From: Rhodopseudomonas palustris
GTDB taxonomy: Bacteria; Pseudomonadota; Alphaproteobacteria; Rhizobiales; Xanthobacteraceae
Reading direction: 5' to 3'
Length of the DNA: 64,000 nucleotides
Assembly: GCA_016215605.1 (NCBI GenBank)
Contig: JACRJB010000052.1
Location: forward strand, 186,001 to 250,000
Numbering within the stretch: the first letter of the stretch is position 1; the number at the start of each line of letters is the position of its first letter. The notes beneath the pieces are model-generated. The model saw only the letters and a list, made by a program, of their open reading frames with translations, searched no databases and was not told the origin of the DNA. Below, piece after piece: positions 26,679 to 37,325 of the stretch. Position numbers and translations under genes: made by a program.

Positions 26679-28898
26679 TCAAAAAGAGGACTCCTTAAGA
26701 CTCCCGCTGGCAATCGGACCACGAAGAATTTCACTAAGACCGCCACGCTCGGATGACGACGCAATCAACAATTGCCGGGCAGCGCGACTTGCCCCCAAGT
26801 AAACCCGCGACACATACCGACGTCGAGCTCCTTGACTCAAATATTCTCCAGTCAGGTCAACCTGATCGAGATGAATTAGAAATACAGTATCAAACTGAAG
26901 ACCTGCAACGTACTCAGGCATACTAAAGACACACCTTGACCTCGCGTAGCGCAATTCCCTCAGGTCTTCCCGCGTCCTCACCGGAACTATCTTATCTTTT
27001 GTCCGCCCTGCCTTACAAAAATCATCAAACAACTCGTCATTGATACACAGTACCGCAACTTGACTCCCTCCACCTGCCAACGTTCGCGCAACACTCAAAG
27101 CTCGATCAAGCACCGCATCGATCAACTTCACGTTTGTCGAAATCTCGAATGCCACAGGGAAATCGCCGTCTGCCTTTCTTGAATTTCCGGCATAGGTAAC
27201 AAATTCACCCTCAAGATCAATTGCCGGAAAGGACGCATCTAAATCGCTCAGAAATGCGGCAATCTGCGGTGTGGACCGATGCACTTGCTTCAAATCGACC
27301 GGAACCGATTCTCCCACACCCGGATTTCGGAATCGCTCAAGTCCACCTCCGAGTGCAGCATCGTTGGTGCTCTGCTTAAGGTCATACGCCATTATCAAAG
27401 GCCAACGCCCCACCCGCTCCGCCCTAGTAGCAAACATATTCTGAAGAATCATTGCTTCCACTCGCGTGAAATAGTGGTACTCGTCCACAAAAATGAGATC
27501 GAATCCCCTCATATCGCGCAATTGATTCCACTCGTGCGTAGTCAAGTATCGCCCAAAATCCGCAATCATTTGATCCATACTCAAGAGCCTCTCTTTCCGG
27601 AGAGACGCTTGGTACGATTCGTATATTTCTAGGACGGCCCTCCGATCTTCAGAAGACGGCAACAACATTTGCCACCCTTCACGACTACCATTGATGTATT
27701 TGTCTGCGGCTGGCGTTCCTTTGCGAACATTCTCTGCATCCAACGAACAGGCAAATTCGTTCATCAACTCCTCGACAAACGGGACACGCTGATCTTTGTC
27801 GTTCATGCGGTCCGCAAACTCCGGGCATTCCCGCAACACTCCCAATGCAGTGCGCGGATTTCGACTTACCTCTTCGATCGCATCTTCAATTAGCAAGCGC
27901 TGCAGCTCACGGCCATCCCGCCCGTCGAGGGAGAGAGGTTTGAGACCCTTCTTTTCATAGCTCAGCTGCTCTTGAGCAAATTCGTAGAGCGTTCCAACCC
28001 ACAACTTAGGCCGACCGGCGGCGGTCTTTAGGTCTGTCCATCTAGCAGACTGGTCGAGCGCAAAGAACATTCCACGGACGACTTCATGAGCCAGCGCAGC
28101 ACTATGGGTTAAAAACGCAAATGTCTTGTCTCCCCCCGCATCCGCGTCCGCATAGAGATCGCGTAGACATTTGACTGCCATTGCTTGCGTCTTTCCGGTC
28201 CCTGCGGCGCCGCGGAGCCTTACCGGACGATCATGCGGCTGATCCACAAAGCGAAGCTGCTCGTCGCTTAGCTTTCGGTCATACCACTCCTGCAGTGTAC
28301 CACTTCCAGTCAACTCGAAACCCAAGGGAGCACTCAGCAAGATTCCAAAATTGCCCACTGCACTCAGAGGCTTCGCTTCCTCCAACAAAGCTTCTAGCAG
28401 GCCGTCGACCGCGGCCCGGTATCCCGCAAGATCGATAGCAACGCGATCCAGTGGTTCGGGCGTCTCTGTCACAGCGAACGCGTATAGATTGCCACTTCCC
28501 GCAGCAGCCTGATCAAAGTAAATCCTGTGCGGCATCTTTCTATTGAAGGACTCGGCGTAAACCGACAAAAGAGAACCCTCGTGATAGGGCTGCCACGCCA
28601 CAGGAACGGCTATGTTCCTGTCGAACTGCCTCAATCCCACTCTCATGATACGCTCAAATGCAGCACGAGGCTTCGCCACGCTCTTAAAAATTCCTTTGCT
28701 ACCTGCCTTTACTACAACAACCCCAGATTCGAGACTCGCACTTGCGGAGAGAAGGTAGACAACACTACCAAGTCTAACCCGCCGCAAACCCTCTGTATTT
28801 TGTGGTATGTTGAAATTATCGAACCACGATTCGTCAATTAAGGCTGCATCCAGAATTCCCAGGGCACACCCATCAACTACGAGGAACTCTACAGACAT
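26679..28898 (-). CDS. UvrD/Rep-like superfamily 1 helicase with N-terminal extension
   Basis: 739 residues. The first 220 match no domain I know. An SF1 motor follows: Q-motif region KLSDEQLRFVDQP, motif I GAAGTGKTQAM, Ia FLTHSAALAHEV, motif II LIFVDEYHYF, motif III-like MAYDLKQS, motif IV VHRSTPQIAAFL, motif V AGLQFDTVFLIHLDQ and motif VI VSRVYLGASRAARQLLI. No nuclease motif is seen. It lies 21 bases after the split gene on the same strand in the lower-GC segment. Helicases of this kind with small partners occur in defence islands, but no described system is recognised; function in antiviral defence is inference. Confidence 0.8.
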   Translation of the reverse strand: MSVEFLVVDGCALGILDAALIDESWFDNFNIPQNTEGLRRVRLGSVVYLLSASASLESGVVVVKAGSKGIFKSVAKPRAAFERIMRVGLRQFDRNIAVPVAWQPYHEGSLLSVYAESFNRKMPHRIYFDQAAAGSGNLYAFAVTETPEPLDRVAIDLAGYRAAVDGLLEALLEEAKPLSAVGNFGILLSAPLGFELTGSGTLQEWYDRKLSDEQLRFVDQPHDRPVRLRGAAGTGKTQAMAVKCLRDLYADADAGGDKTFAFLTHSAALAHEVVRGMFFALDQSARWTDLKTAAGRPKLWVGTLYEFAQEQLSYEKKGLKPLSLDGRDGRELQRLLIEDAIEEVSRNPRTALGVLRECPEFADRMNDKDQRVPFVEELMNEFACSLDAENVRKGTPAADKYINGSREGWQMLLPSSEDRRAVLEIYESYQASLRKERLLSMDQMIADFGRYLTTHEWNQLRDMRGFDLIFVDEYHYFTRVEAMILQNMFATRAERVGRWPLIMAYDLKQSTNDAALGGGLERFRNPGVGESVPVDLKQVHRSTPQIAAFLSDLDASFPAIDLEGEFVTYAGNSRKADGDFPVAFEISTNVKLIDAVLDRALSVARTLAGGGSQVAVLCINDELFDDFCKAGRTKDKIVPVRTREDLRELRYARSRCVFSMPEYVAGLQFDTVFLIHLDQVDLTGEYLSQGARRRYVSRVYLGASRAARQLLIASSSERGGLSEILRGPIASGSLKESSF

Positions 28899-28919
28899 CG
28901 TCGCCCTCCAAACATTGGC

Positions 28920-29273
28920 CTACAGCGATTCGACAAGCAGCTCGGTGGCAACCTCACATGCGAGCTCGAAGTCGGTCGGCATACCTATTCTCGAAAAAAG
29001 AAAAGCCAGCTTCTGGGCAACGGAAAATCGAAGCCCGTCGCTGAATCTGCCTATGCGATGGAACGCGTCTGGCCTCCCAAAAATGCGAGCGTCGATTTCC
29101 GAACGAAAGAGGTCCGAGGCGTGAATTGTTGAAATTGAGCGAAGAAGAATTACAAAGCCATATCCGCTCGTCATAGGCAGCTCAGGTACAAAGACGAAAT
29201 CCGGGAAGCCGCGGTCAGGGTCAAAAGCTTCCCTCACCGCGGATTGTTGCGCCTTCGCGTCTCGGCCAAGCAA
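28920..29273 (-). pseudogene. C-terminal part of a gene interrupted by TGA
   Basis: 117 codons in the same reading frame as the preceding 157-codon ORF, separated from it by one TGA and one AGT. The only start is a TTG without a ribosome site, so the part is more likely the rest of one gene. Recognisable stretches are FPDFVFVPELP, GYGFVILLRSISTIHASDLF and AQKLAFLFSRIG. No family is recognised. It ends 21 bases before the helicase. Confidence 0.6.
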
Positions 29274-29276
29274 ACT

Positions 29277-29750
29277 TCAGACCTGCCTCAAATCTGCAAG
29301 GCGAGAACCAGACGACCCGTGCCCTAAGGCAAGCCTAATACAGGCAAGCAGCGACAATAGCTTCTGGTCGTCAGACTGCACCGAATTGACAATCGATTCG
29401 GGCGTAGTTTCCGCCAACCATTGCTGAAGAGACGCAGCTTCCAAGGGAGCCAAACCTGCGCTTGAGCGGGATATCTTCCCATTAGGGCTTTCACACGCTA
29501 CGCGAGATTGCCTTTCGATGATCCGCCGCAACTGTTGCGGAGCCCAATGGAGGTCGAGGTATTGCGCCGCCGGCACAATATCTAACAAAGTAAAACTATC
29601 ACCGGCTTTATTTTGGGCGATATCGCAATCGGCCGTAACAATAAACCCGTACCGTACGGGCGTTTCGCCGATGATGGGGAGACTACGTATTACGTCCCCT
29701 TGTCGGATACCTTCATCAACGTCAATTGATAGAATATACTCACCAACCAT
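29277..29750 (-). CDS. Unknown protein, N-terminal part (frame continues past a TGA)
   Basis: 157 codons beginning MVGEYILSIDVDEGIRQGDVIRS and containing GFIVTADCDIAQNKAGDSFTLLDIVPA, a pattern seen in hypothetical proteins but without a known function to me. A TGA at 29277-29279 ends the frame, and the next 117 codons in phase would make a 276-residue protein. It is the first gene of a two-gene unit with the helicase. Either a nonsense change inactivated it, or the truncated form is functional. Confidence 0.6.
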   Translation of the reverse strand: MVGEYILSIDVDEGIRQGDVIRSLPIIGETPVRYGFIVTADCDIAQNKAGDSFTLLDIVPAAQYLDLHWAPQQLRRIIERQSRVACESPNGKISRSSAGLAPLEAASLQQWLAETTPESIVNSVQSDDQKLLSLLACIRLALGHGSSGSRLADLRQV

Positions 29751-29771
29751 AACTCAATCCATAATATCATT

Positions 29772-29788
29772 CACGATTTAAAATCGTG
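29772..29788. promoter_or_regulatory. Palindrome upstream of the acquired two-gene unit
   Basis: Perfect inverted repeat cacgattt-a-aaatcgtg in an AT-rich spacer, 22 bases upstream of the 29750 start. On the minus strand a TTGACC lies before it, so it would overlap a -10 region. It could be an operator or, read the other way, a guaA terminator stem; it lacks a T tract. Confidence 0.45.
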
Positions 29789-29823
29789 TATCATTGGGTC
29801 AATGAAGTTACCTAGAAATAGCC

Positions 29824-31443
29824 TCACTCCCACTCAATCGTCCCCGGCGGCTTCGACGTCACGTCATACACCACGCGGTTCACGCCCTTCACCTCATTGA
29901 TAATCCGCGTCGCCGTCGCGCCCAAAAACGCCATCTCGAACGGGTAGTAATCGGCCGTCATGCCGTCGGTCGACGTCACAGCGCGCAGGCCGACGACGTA
30001 CTCATAGGTCCTTCCGTCGCCCATGACGCCGACGGTCTTGACCGGGAGCAGCACGGCGAACGCCTGCCAGATGACATCGTAGAGGCCGGCTTTGCGGATC
30101 TGGTCGATGTAGACGGCGTCGGCGTTGCGCAGGATGTCGAGCTTTTCGGCGGTGATTTCGCCGGGGCAGCGGATGGCGAGGCCGGGGCCCGGGAACGGGT
30201 GGCGGCCGACGAAGACGTCGGGCAGGCCGAGCTCGCGGCCGAGCGCCCTCACCTCGTCCTTGAACAGCTCGCGCAGCGGCTCGACCAGCTTCATGTTCAT
30301 GCGTTCAGGCAGGCCGCCGACATTGTGGTGCGACTTGATCGTCACCGACGGGCCGCCGGTGAACGACACGCTCTCGATCACGTCGGGATACAGTGTGCCC
30401 TGCGCCAGATAGTCCGCGCCGCCGACCACCTTGGCCTCGGCGTCGAACACGTCGATGAACAGCTTGCCGATGATCTTGCGCTTCTGCTCCGGATCGGTGA
30501 CGCCCTTGAGCGCGCCGAGGAAGGTCTCGGACGCGTCGACGTGCACCAGCGGGATGTTGTAGTGGTGACGGAACAGGTCGACGACGGTCTTGGCCTCGTC
30601 CTTGCGCAGCATGCCATGGTCGACGAACACGCAGGTCAGCTGATCGCCGATCGCCTCGTGGATCAGCACGGCGGCAACCGCGCTGTCGACGCCGCCGCTG
30701 AGGCCGCAGATCACCTTGCCGCTGCCGACCTGGGCGCGGATCTTCTCGATCGCTTCCTCGCGGAAGGCGCGCATCGTCCAGTCGCCGGTCAGCCCCGCGA
30801 CCTTGCGGACGAAGTTGCGCAGCAGCTTGGCGCCGTCCGGCGTGTGCACCACCTCGGGATGGAACTGCATCGCGTAGAATTTTCGCACGTCATCGGCGAT
30901 GACGGAAATTGGCGAGCCCGCCGCTTTGGCGACGCCGCGAAAACCCTCGGGCAGCTTGGTGACGCGGTCGCCGTGGCTCATCCAGACGTCGTAGGTGCCG
31001 CCCTTCTGCCAGACGCCGTCGAACAGCGCGCAGTCGTCGGTGATCTCGATTCTGGCGCGGCCGAATTCGCGGTGGTGGCCGGCCTCGACGGTGCCGCCGA
31101 GCTGCGCCGCCATGGTCTGCTCGCCATAGCAGATGCCGAGCACCGGCACGCCGGCCTGCAGAATCGACATCGGGGCGGCGGGCGCGTTGTCGTCGAGCAC
31201 CGAGGCCGGACCGCCGGACAGGATCACGGCTTTCGGCTTCATCTCGGCGAAGGCGGCTGCGGCCTTCTGGAACGGCACGATCTCGGAATAGACGCCCTCC
31301 TCGCGGACGCGGCGGGCGATCAGCTGGGTGACCTGCGAGCCGAAATCGACGATCAGGATTTTTTCGTGGATCGCGGCGACATGCGGCGAGGTGTCGGCCC
31401 CGGACGGGACCACGGAGGCGGAAGGTGTGCTGGGGGCTGTCAT
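29824..31443 (-). CDS. guaA: GMP synthase (glutamine-hydrolysing)
   Basis: 539 residues; makes GMP from XMP, glutamine and ATP. The N-terminal class I glutaminase has the nucleophile in GICYGEQ (about C105) and the His-Glu pair in MQFHPEVVH. The ATP pyrophosphatase domain has the P-loop [11 protein letters not shown], and the C-terminal dimer domain ends GTIEWE. An N-terminal tail of about 26 residues precedes the usual start; a later start near KILIVDFG would leave no Met, so the long form is kept. The 3' end borders the acquired segment. Confidence 0.96.
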   Translation of the reverse strand: MTAPSTPSASVVPSGADTSPHVAAIHEKILIVDFGSQVTQLIARRVREEGVYSEIVPFQKAAAAFAEMKPKAVILSGGPASVLDDNAPAAPMSILQAGVPVLGICYGEQTMAAQLGGTVEAGHHREFGRARIEITDDCALFDGVWQKGGTYDVWMSHGDRVTKLPEGFRGVAKAAGSPISVIADDVRKFYAMQFHPEVVHTPDGAKLLRNFVRKVAGLTGDWTMRAFREEAIEKIRAQVGSGKVICGLSGGVDSAVAAVLIHEAIGDQLTCVFVDHGMLRKDEAKTVVDLFRHHYNIPLVHVDASETFLGALKGVTDPEQKRKIIGKLFIDVFDAEAKVVGGADYLAQGTLYPDVIESVSFTGGPSVTIKSHHNVGGLPERMNMKLVEPLRELFKDEVRALGRELGLPDVFVGRHPFPGPGLAIRCPGEITAEKLDILRNADAVYIDQIRKAGLYDVIWQAFAVLLPVKTVGVMGDGRTYEYVVGLRAVTSTDGMTADYYPFEMAFLGATATRIINEVKGVNRVVYDVTSKPPGTIEWE

Positions 31444-31509
31444 GGGCAGCAGATACGCGACCGCAGCCCGGCTCGCAACGGGGAAAAACGCGGCGGCTCA
31501 CAGGTGCCC

Positions 31510-31680
31510 CCGACCTCTCCCCATGCACGGCGCAACCTCGCCCCGCGCGCGGGGAGAGGTCGGCCCGGCGGAGCGCAGCGAAGCCGGGTCGGGTGAGGGG
31601 GCGCTTCAGCGCGGCCGAGAGTCCGTGCCCGCGGCGCCCCTCACCCCAACCCTCTCCCCGCAAGGGCGGGGCGAGGGAGC
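31510..31680. repeat. Intergenic palindromic repeat (caccc/ctctcccc type)
   Basis: Opposed copies of gacctctcccc/ggggagaggtc and a second pair around cctcaccccaaccctctcccc, with a stem like cgccccgcgcgcgggg. It lies between guaA and rsmB (both minus). Related in style to 11845-12000 and 51325-51457. Probably hairpin-forming; no coding content. Confidence 0.6.
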
Positions 31681-31695
31681 GCGCCGTGCTCGGGG

Positions 31696-32997
31696 CTAGG
31701 CTTTGCGCTTCAACACGCTGACGAAAAACCCGTCGGTGCCGGTCTTGCGCGGGGTCATCAGCAGGCCTTCGGGCGAGGTCCGGGTGGCGGCGAGGAAGGC
31801 GTCGGCCTTGTCCCACAGCGCGGCGGCAACCTCGGCGGGCGGCACCACGGCGAAGTCCGGATGCCCGGCCGCGAACGCCTTGATCTGCGCGCCGTTTTCC
31901 GCCGGCAGCACTGAGCAGGTGACGTAGGCGATGCGGCCGCCCGGCTTCACCAGCCTGGCGGCGCGGGCCAGCACCTCGGCCTGGTCCTTCAGCCGGATCT
32001 CCAGCGCGCCGGGGCGGATCCGCCATTTCGCGTCCGGATTGCGCCGCCAGGTGCCAGTGCCGGTGCACGGCGCGTCGACCAGCACCAGATCGGCCGAGGC
32101 GTGGATGTCGACCAGCGGGTCGGCCGGCCCCTTCGGGGCGCGGATGTCGCAATTGTGCACGCCGGCGCGCGACAGCCGCTCGTGGATCGGCGCGAGCTGC
32201 CGCTTGTCGGCGTCTGTGGCGATCAGCCGGCCCTTGCCCTGCATCATCGCCGCCAGCGCCAGCGTCTTGCCCCCCGCGCCGGCGCAGAGGTCGATCACCT
32301 GCTCGCCGGGCCTGGCGGCGGACAGCAGCGTCGCGAGCTGCGAGCCCTCGTCCTGCACCTCGACCGCGCCCTTGATGAAGTCCTGCTCGGCCTGCACGCC
32401 GGGATTGCGCGCGTCGGCGCCGAGCTCGATCCGCAGCCCGAGCGGCGACCACGGCGTCTCCTTGGCGCCGAGATGCGCCAGCGAGGCCAGAACCTTGTCC
32501 CGCTTGGCCTTCAGGCTGTTGACGCGCAGATCGAGCGGCGCCCGGCTGGCCATCGCGGCGGCCTCGGCGACGCGATCGTCGCCGAACACCTCCGCGAACG
32601 CGCCGTCGAGCCATTCCGGATAGTCGCCGGCGATAGGCGGCGGCGCGCCGTCCAGCGTTCGCGTCTTCAGCGCGACGCGTTCGGCGTCGGTCAGCGGCGC
32701 AGGCGCGAATCGGCCGCCGTCGCACAGCGCCGCGATCGTCTCCAGATCCATGCCGCGCTCCAGCCTGAGCATGCCGAGCACCCGCGCGCGCGCGGTGTCG
32801 TCGTCCATCAGGAACGCGCTGGAGGCGCGCCGGCGCAGCACGTCCCAGACCAGGCCGGCGATCGCCGCGCGGTCACCGGAGCCGGCGTAACGATGCGCCG
32901 TGCCCCACTCCTTCAACGCCTTGGCGGCGGGAATGCGCTGGTCGTCGATGGCGGCGATCAGGTCGATGGCGGCGGACAGCCGTGCGGCGGGGGTCAT
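31696..32997 (-). CDS. rsmB: RsmB-type 16S rRNA m5C methyltransferase
   Basis: 433 residues. The N-terminal NusB-like domain covers about residues 1-140. The Rossmann methyltransferase follows, with SAM-binding VIDLCAGAGGKTLALAAMM, VLVDAPCTGTGTWRRNPD (first catalytic cysteine) and AYVTCSVLPAENG (nucleophile cysteine). Both Cys residues of the RNA m5C family are present. It probably methylates 16S rRNA in the 30S head. It stands before guaA but is separated by a repeat. Confidence 0.9.
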   Translation of the reverse strand: MTPAARLSAAIDLIAAIDDQRIPAAKALKEWGTAHRYAGSGDRAAIAGLVWDVLRRRASSAFLMDDDTARARVLGMLRLERGMDLETIAALCDGGRFAPAPLTDAERVALKTRTLDGAPPPIAGDYPEWLDGAFAEVFGDDRVAEAAAMASRAPLDLRVNSLKAKRDKVLASLAHLGAKETPWSPLGLRIELGADARNPGVQAEQDFIKGAVEVQDEGSQLATLLSAARPGEQVIDLCAGAGGKTLALAAMMQGKGRLIATDADKRQLAPIHERLSRAGVHNCDIRAPKGPADPLVDIHASADLVLVDAPCTGTGTWRRNPDAKWRIRPGALEIRLKDQAEVLARAARLVKPGGRIAYVTCSVLPAENGAQIKAFAAGHPDFAVVPPAEVAAALWDKADAFLAATRTSPEGLLMTPRKTGTDGFFVSVLKRKA

Positions 32998-33032
32998 CTC
33001 GATCTTTCAAACTTGAACGGGCGCGAGCGATA

Positions 33033-33455
33033 TCAGATCAGCAACAGGATGCGCAGCGCGAAATACAGCCACATCGCGAGCAACACCAGCGCGCCTGCGA
33101 ACCAGGCCGACGATCGTTGCCCGAGGTCATTGGAACTGACGAAAATACCCGCGTGTGCAAACCGCGTCACCACGAACACCCAGGACAACAACACCAGCAC
33201 CAGATCGATCCGCCGCAGCGGCAGCCCGATCGCGATCAGCGCATAGAACAGCAACGGCAACTCGAACTGGTTGTTGTAACAATTGCTGACCTTGGTGGCG
33301 CGCTCGGGCCAATTCGGCTGCCCCAGCGCGATGTCGCGGATCTTGGTCTCGCGCGAGACCAGCGCGCGCCGCCGCTCCCAGAACATGCCAAGCATCAGCG
33401 CGAAGGTCAGCCCGATCAGCACGAAGACCGGCAGCAGTACCATCTGGACCGACAT
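33033..33455 (-). CDS. MAPEG-family membrane protein
   Basis: 140 residues with four hydrophobic segments and the MAPEG signature region NCYNNQFELPLLFYALIAIGLPLRR (in two parts), FVVTRFAHAGIFVSSND. Family members are membrane glutathione-dependent or eicosanoid-type enzymes, but bacterial forms are mostly uncharacterised. It lies 35 bases upstream of rsmB on the same strand and is divergent from the 33600 gene. Confidence 0.82.
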   Translation of the reverse strand: MSVQMVLLPVFVLIGLTFALMLGMFWERRRALVSRETKIRDIALGQPNWPERATKVSNCYNNQFELPLLFYALIAIGLPLRRIDLVLVLLSWVFVVTRFAHAGIFVSSNDLGQRSSAWFAGALVLLAMWLYFALRILLLI

Positions 33456-33599
33456 CGCGGACGCCTCCTCTGATTGCCTGCCCCGCTATAGCGACCGCAC
33501 CTGATCATGACAATCAATCGGCCGGCTTGAACCTCCATGGCTGCATCGGAGACCCACGCCAGACGAGGTTGCGGTCTTCTCCAGCCGAGTAACGATGCA

Positions 33600-34289
33600 A
33601 TGTCGGACGTTTGGGCAGATTGGACGGCGATGGCCGAGACCCTGGGCGGGGGCATCGCCGACGCCGTCAGTGCGGCCCTGCGGACGGCCGGCTTTGCCGC
33701 CGACGCCCCGGACAGCCCGGCAGGGCTCATCAGTTCGGCCGCGGCCGGCGCCGCCGCAGCGCTCGCGGTCGGCATCGCCCTGTGGCTGTATTTCGGCCGT
33801 CACGAACGCACCGCCCGCGACATCGTCAAGCACGGCGCCGCTGCGGTGTTCGCGCTCGGCCTCGCCGCCTTCGTCGCCGACGACATGCGGCACGCGACGC
33901 TCGATTATCTCGGCCTCAACGCGTCGAAGCCGGCGGTCGAATTCGAGATCCGGCTGCCGCCGTCGGCGCTCGCCGCGCTCGGCCGCGACGCCCAGATCGA
34001 GCTGCATACCGACCGCAACCAGACCATCGCCAAGCTGCAGAGCACCGCCGCGATCGACGACGGCCGCCCGGTGCTGCGCGGCTCGGTGCCGATCGACTTC
34101 CGCACCGCCGACCGGCTGGTGATCCTCAACCTGCCCGGCGCGGGCCAGCACCTGTTCAAGCTGCGGCTCGCGGCGAACCCGAGCCGCACCCCGGTGTTCG
34201 GCCCGTGGCACCTCGCGGACCGCGTCGGATCGCCGGCGAGGCCCGAGGCCGCACGCGACGACTACGCGATCCGCTATCGCGTGATGTGA
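33600..34289 (+). CDS. Membrane protein of unknown function
   Basis: About 229 residues. Two hydrophobic segments (SSAAAGAAAALAVGIALWLYFG; AAVFALGLAAFVADDM) are followed by a soluble region of about 130 residues that reads as beta-rich (VEFEIRLPPSALAALGRDAQIELHTD, RLVILNLPGAGQHLFKLRLA). No family is recognised. The ATG at 33600 is preferred to 33537 because the latter would overlap the divergent promoter region; 33630 is a further candidate. Confidence 0.6.
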   Translation: MSDVWADWTAMAETLGGGIADAVSAALRTAGFAADAPDSPAGLISSAAAGAAAALAVGIALWLYFGRHERTARDIVKHGAAAVFALGLAAFVADDMRHATLDYLGLNASKPAVEFEIRLPPSALAALGRDAQIELHTDRNQTIAKLQSTAAIDDGRPVLRGSVPIDFRTADRLVILNLPGAGQHLFKLRLAANPSRTPVFGPWHLADRVGSPARPEAARDDYAIRYRVM

Positions 34290-34298
34290 CGGCCGCGC

Positions 34299-35324
34299 TT
34301 ACGCGCGATCCGGCCCGACGCGCACCAGCTGCTTGCCGAAATTGGCGCCCTTGAGCAGGCCGATGAACGCCTCCGGCGCGCTCTCGACGCCGTCGGTGAC
34401 GAACTCCTTGTACTTCACCTTGCCGTCGCGCACCCATTCCGACATCTCGCGCAGGAACTCCTGGCGGCGGCCGGCGAAATCGCTGACGATGAAGCCGCGG
34501 ATGTTGAGCCGCTTGGTCAGCACGTGACGCATCAGCGCGGTCGCCCATTTCGGCGTCGGCGGCGCCTCGAAGGCGTTGTACTGCGCGATCAGGCCGCACA
34601 CCGGCATGCGGGCGAAATTGTTGAACAGCGGAAACACCGCCTCGAACACTTCGCCGCCGACGTTCTCGAAGTAAACGTCGATGCCGTTCGGGCACGCCGC
34701 TTTCAGCTTGGCGGCGAGATCCGGGTCGCGGTGATCGATGCAATCGTCGAAGCCGAGCTCGGTCTTGACGTAGTCGCACTTCGCCTTGCCGCCGGCGATG
34801 CCGACCGCACGCGCGCCCTTGATCTTGGCGATCTGGCCGACCGCAGAGCCGACCGCGCCGGAGGCCGCGGCGACGACGACGGTCTCGCCTTCCTTCGGCT
34901 GACCGATGTCGAGCAGGCCGGTGTAGGCGGTCATGCCGGGCATGCCGAGCACGCCGACCGCGGTCGAGATCGGGCCGAGCGCCGGATCGATCTTGCGCAG
35001 CATCTTGGCGTCGGCGATCGCGTGAGTGGCCCAGCCGCTGTGCGCCAGCACGATGTCGCCCTTGGCGAAGCCCGGGCTCTTGCTGTCGATCACTTCGCAC
35101 ACCGTGCCGCCCTCCATCACGCCGCCGACCGGAACCGGCTGCGCGTAGGACGGTCCGTCGCTCATGCGGCCGCGCATATAGGGATCGAGCGACAGCCAGA
35201 TCGTCCGCAGCAGCACCTGCCCCTCGCCCGGCGTCGGCACGTCGACCTCTTCGAGGCGGAAATTCGCCGCGGTCGGCTCACCGACCGGACGCGAGGCGAG
35301 AACGATGCGCTTGACCTTGGACAT
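34299..35324 (-). CDS. NADP-dependent oxidoreductase (LTB4 dehydrogenase/CurA type)
   Basis: 341-residue zinc-free medium-chain reductase. It begins KRIVLASRPVGEPTAANFRLEE, has YMRGRMSD near residue 50, the nucleotide-binding AASGAVGSAVGQIAKIKGARAVGIAGG and VYFENVGGEVFEAV. Relatives reduce enones, prostaglandin-like alkenals or curcumin with NADPH. Start 35324 has AGGGA upstream. It is convergent with the 33600 gene, 9 bases apart. Confidence 0.87.
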   Translation of the reverse strand: MSKVKRIVLASRPVGEPTAANFRLEEVDVPTPGEGQVLLRTIWLSLDPYMRGRMSDGPSYAQPVPVGGVMEGGTVCEVIDSKSPGFAKGDIVLAHSGWATHAIADAKMLRKIDPALGPISTAVGVLGMPGMTAYTGLLDIGQPKEGETVVVAAASGAVGSAVGQIAKIKGARAVGIAGGKAKCDYVKTELGFDDCIDHRDPDLAAKLKAACPNGIDVYFENVGGEVFEAVFPLFNNFARMPVCGLIAQYNAFEAPPTPKWATALMRHVLTKRLNIRGFIVSDFAGRRQEFLREMSEWVRDGKVKYKEFVTDGVESAPEAFIGLLKGANFGKQLVRVGPDRA

Positions 35325-35438
35325 GGTGTTTCCCTGTTTGTTGTTGGTGGCAGAGTTGTAGGCGACCCGACCGCATTCGCCAACTGCGGCAGTCCGGATG
35401 CGTGCCTGCGGATCCGAGGCGCGCACCACCCCTCGTTT

Positions 35439-35588
35439 GTCATTCCGGGGCGCCGCGAAGCGGCGAGCCCGGAATCCATACTCGCCGGCCTCCCAGCGAA
35501 ATTACAGCGCTGCAACGCTCGTCTTCAAACGCTATCGCGGTGGTTATGGATTCCGGGTTCGCGAGCTACGCTCGCGCCCCGGAATGAC
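35439..35588. repeat. Palindromic intergenic repeat (family 1, copy 2)
   Basis: About 150 bp bounded by gtcattccggggcgc and gcgccccggaatgac, with inner aatccatac ... ttatggattccggg arms. It lies upstream of the oxidoreductase and downstream of guaB, filling most of this 319-base gap. See also 2098-2227 and the copies near 57-63 kb. Confidence 0.85.
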
Positions 35589-35643
35589 GAACGAGAGTGC
35601 GATACGCTTCGCCGCCAAGGAAGCGTTAGTACGCACGAATTGA

Positions 35644-37179
<1,536 letters not shown>

Positions 37180-37325
37180 TCAAGCGACGGGCAATCCGTT
37201 CGGCGCGGCAGGTCCAGCGCCGTCGAATCGAGCCCGTCAGTAGGGTTGGCGGTGGTCGATAGCATGCGGATATGACGAATCAAAGGGGCAAAGGCCGCAT
37301 CCCCGCCCCGCTCGCCAAACATTCC

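Larger units (their letters stand above)
26573..29823. mobile_element. Putative acquired lower-GC segment at the guaA 3' end
   Basis: By eye the segment is much lower in GC, with A/T-rich codon use, than the strongly GC-rich genes on both sides. It starts directly after the guaA stop, a well-known integration site for genomic islands, and ends at a guaA fragment. It carries a helicase gene and a split unknown gene. No integrase, IS or direct repeat of the guaA end was found, so it is a remnant or a small cargo-only insertion. Confidence 0.6.

Noticed and set aside
29277-29279. Possible selenocysteine TGA in the split gene
   Set aside because: No SECIS-like hairpin was evident just downstream, the residue is not in a redox context, and truncation or mutation is a simpler explanation.
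26471-29823. attL/attR-type direct repeat of the guaA 3' end
   Set aside because: I looked for a copy of the guaA stop-region sequence near 26460-26700 and saw none; only an internal guaA fragment is there, so no attachment sites are claimed.
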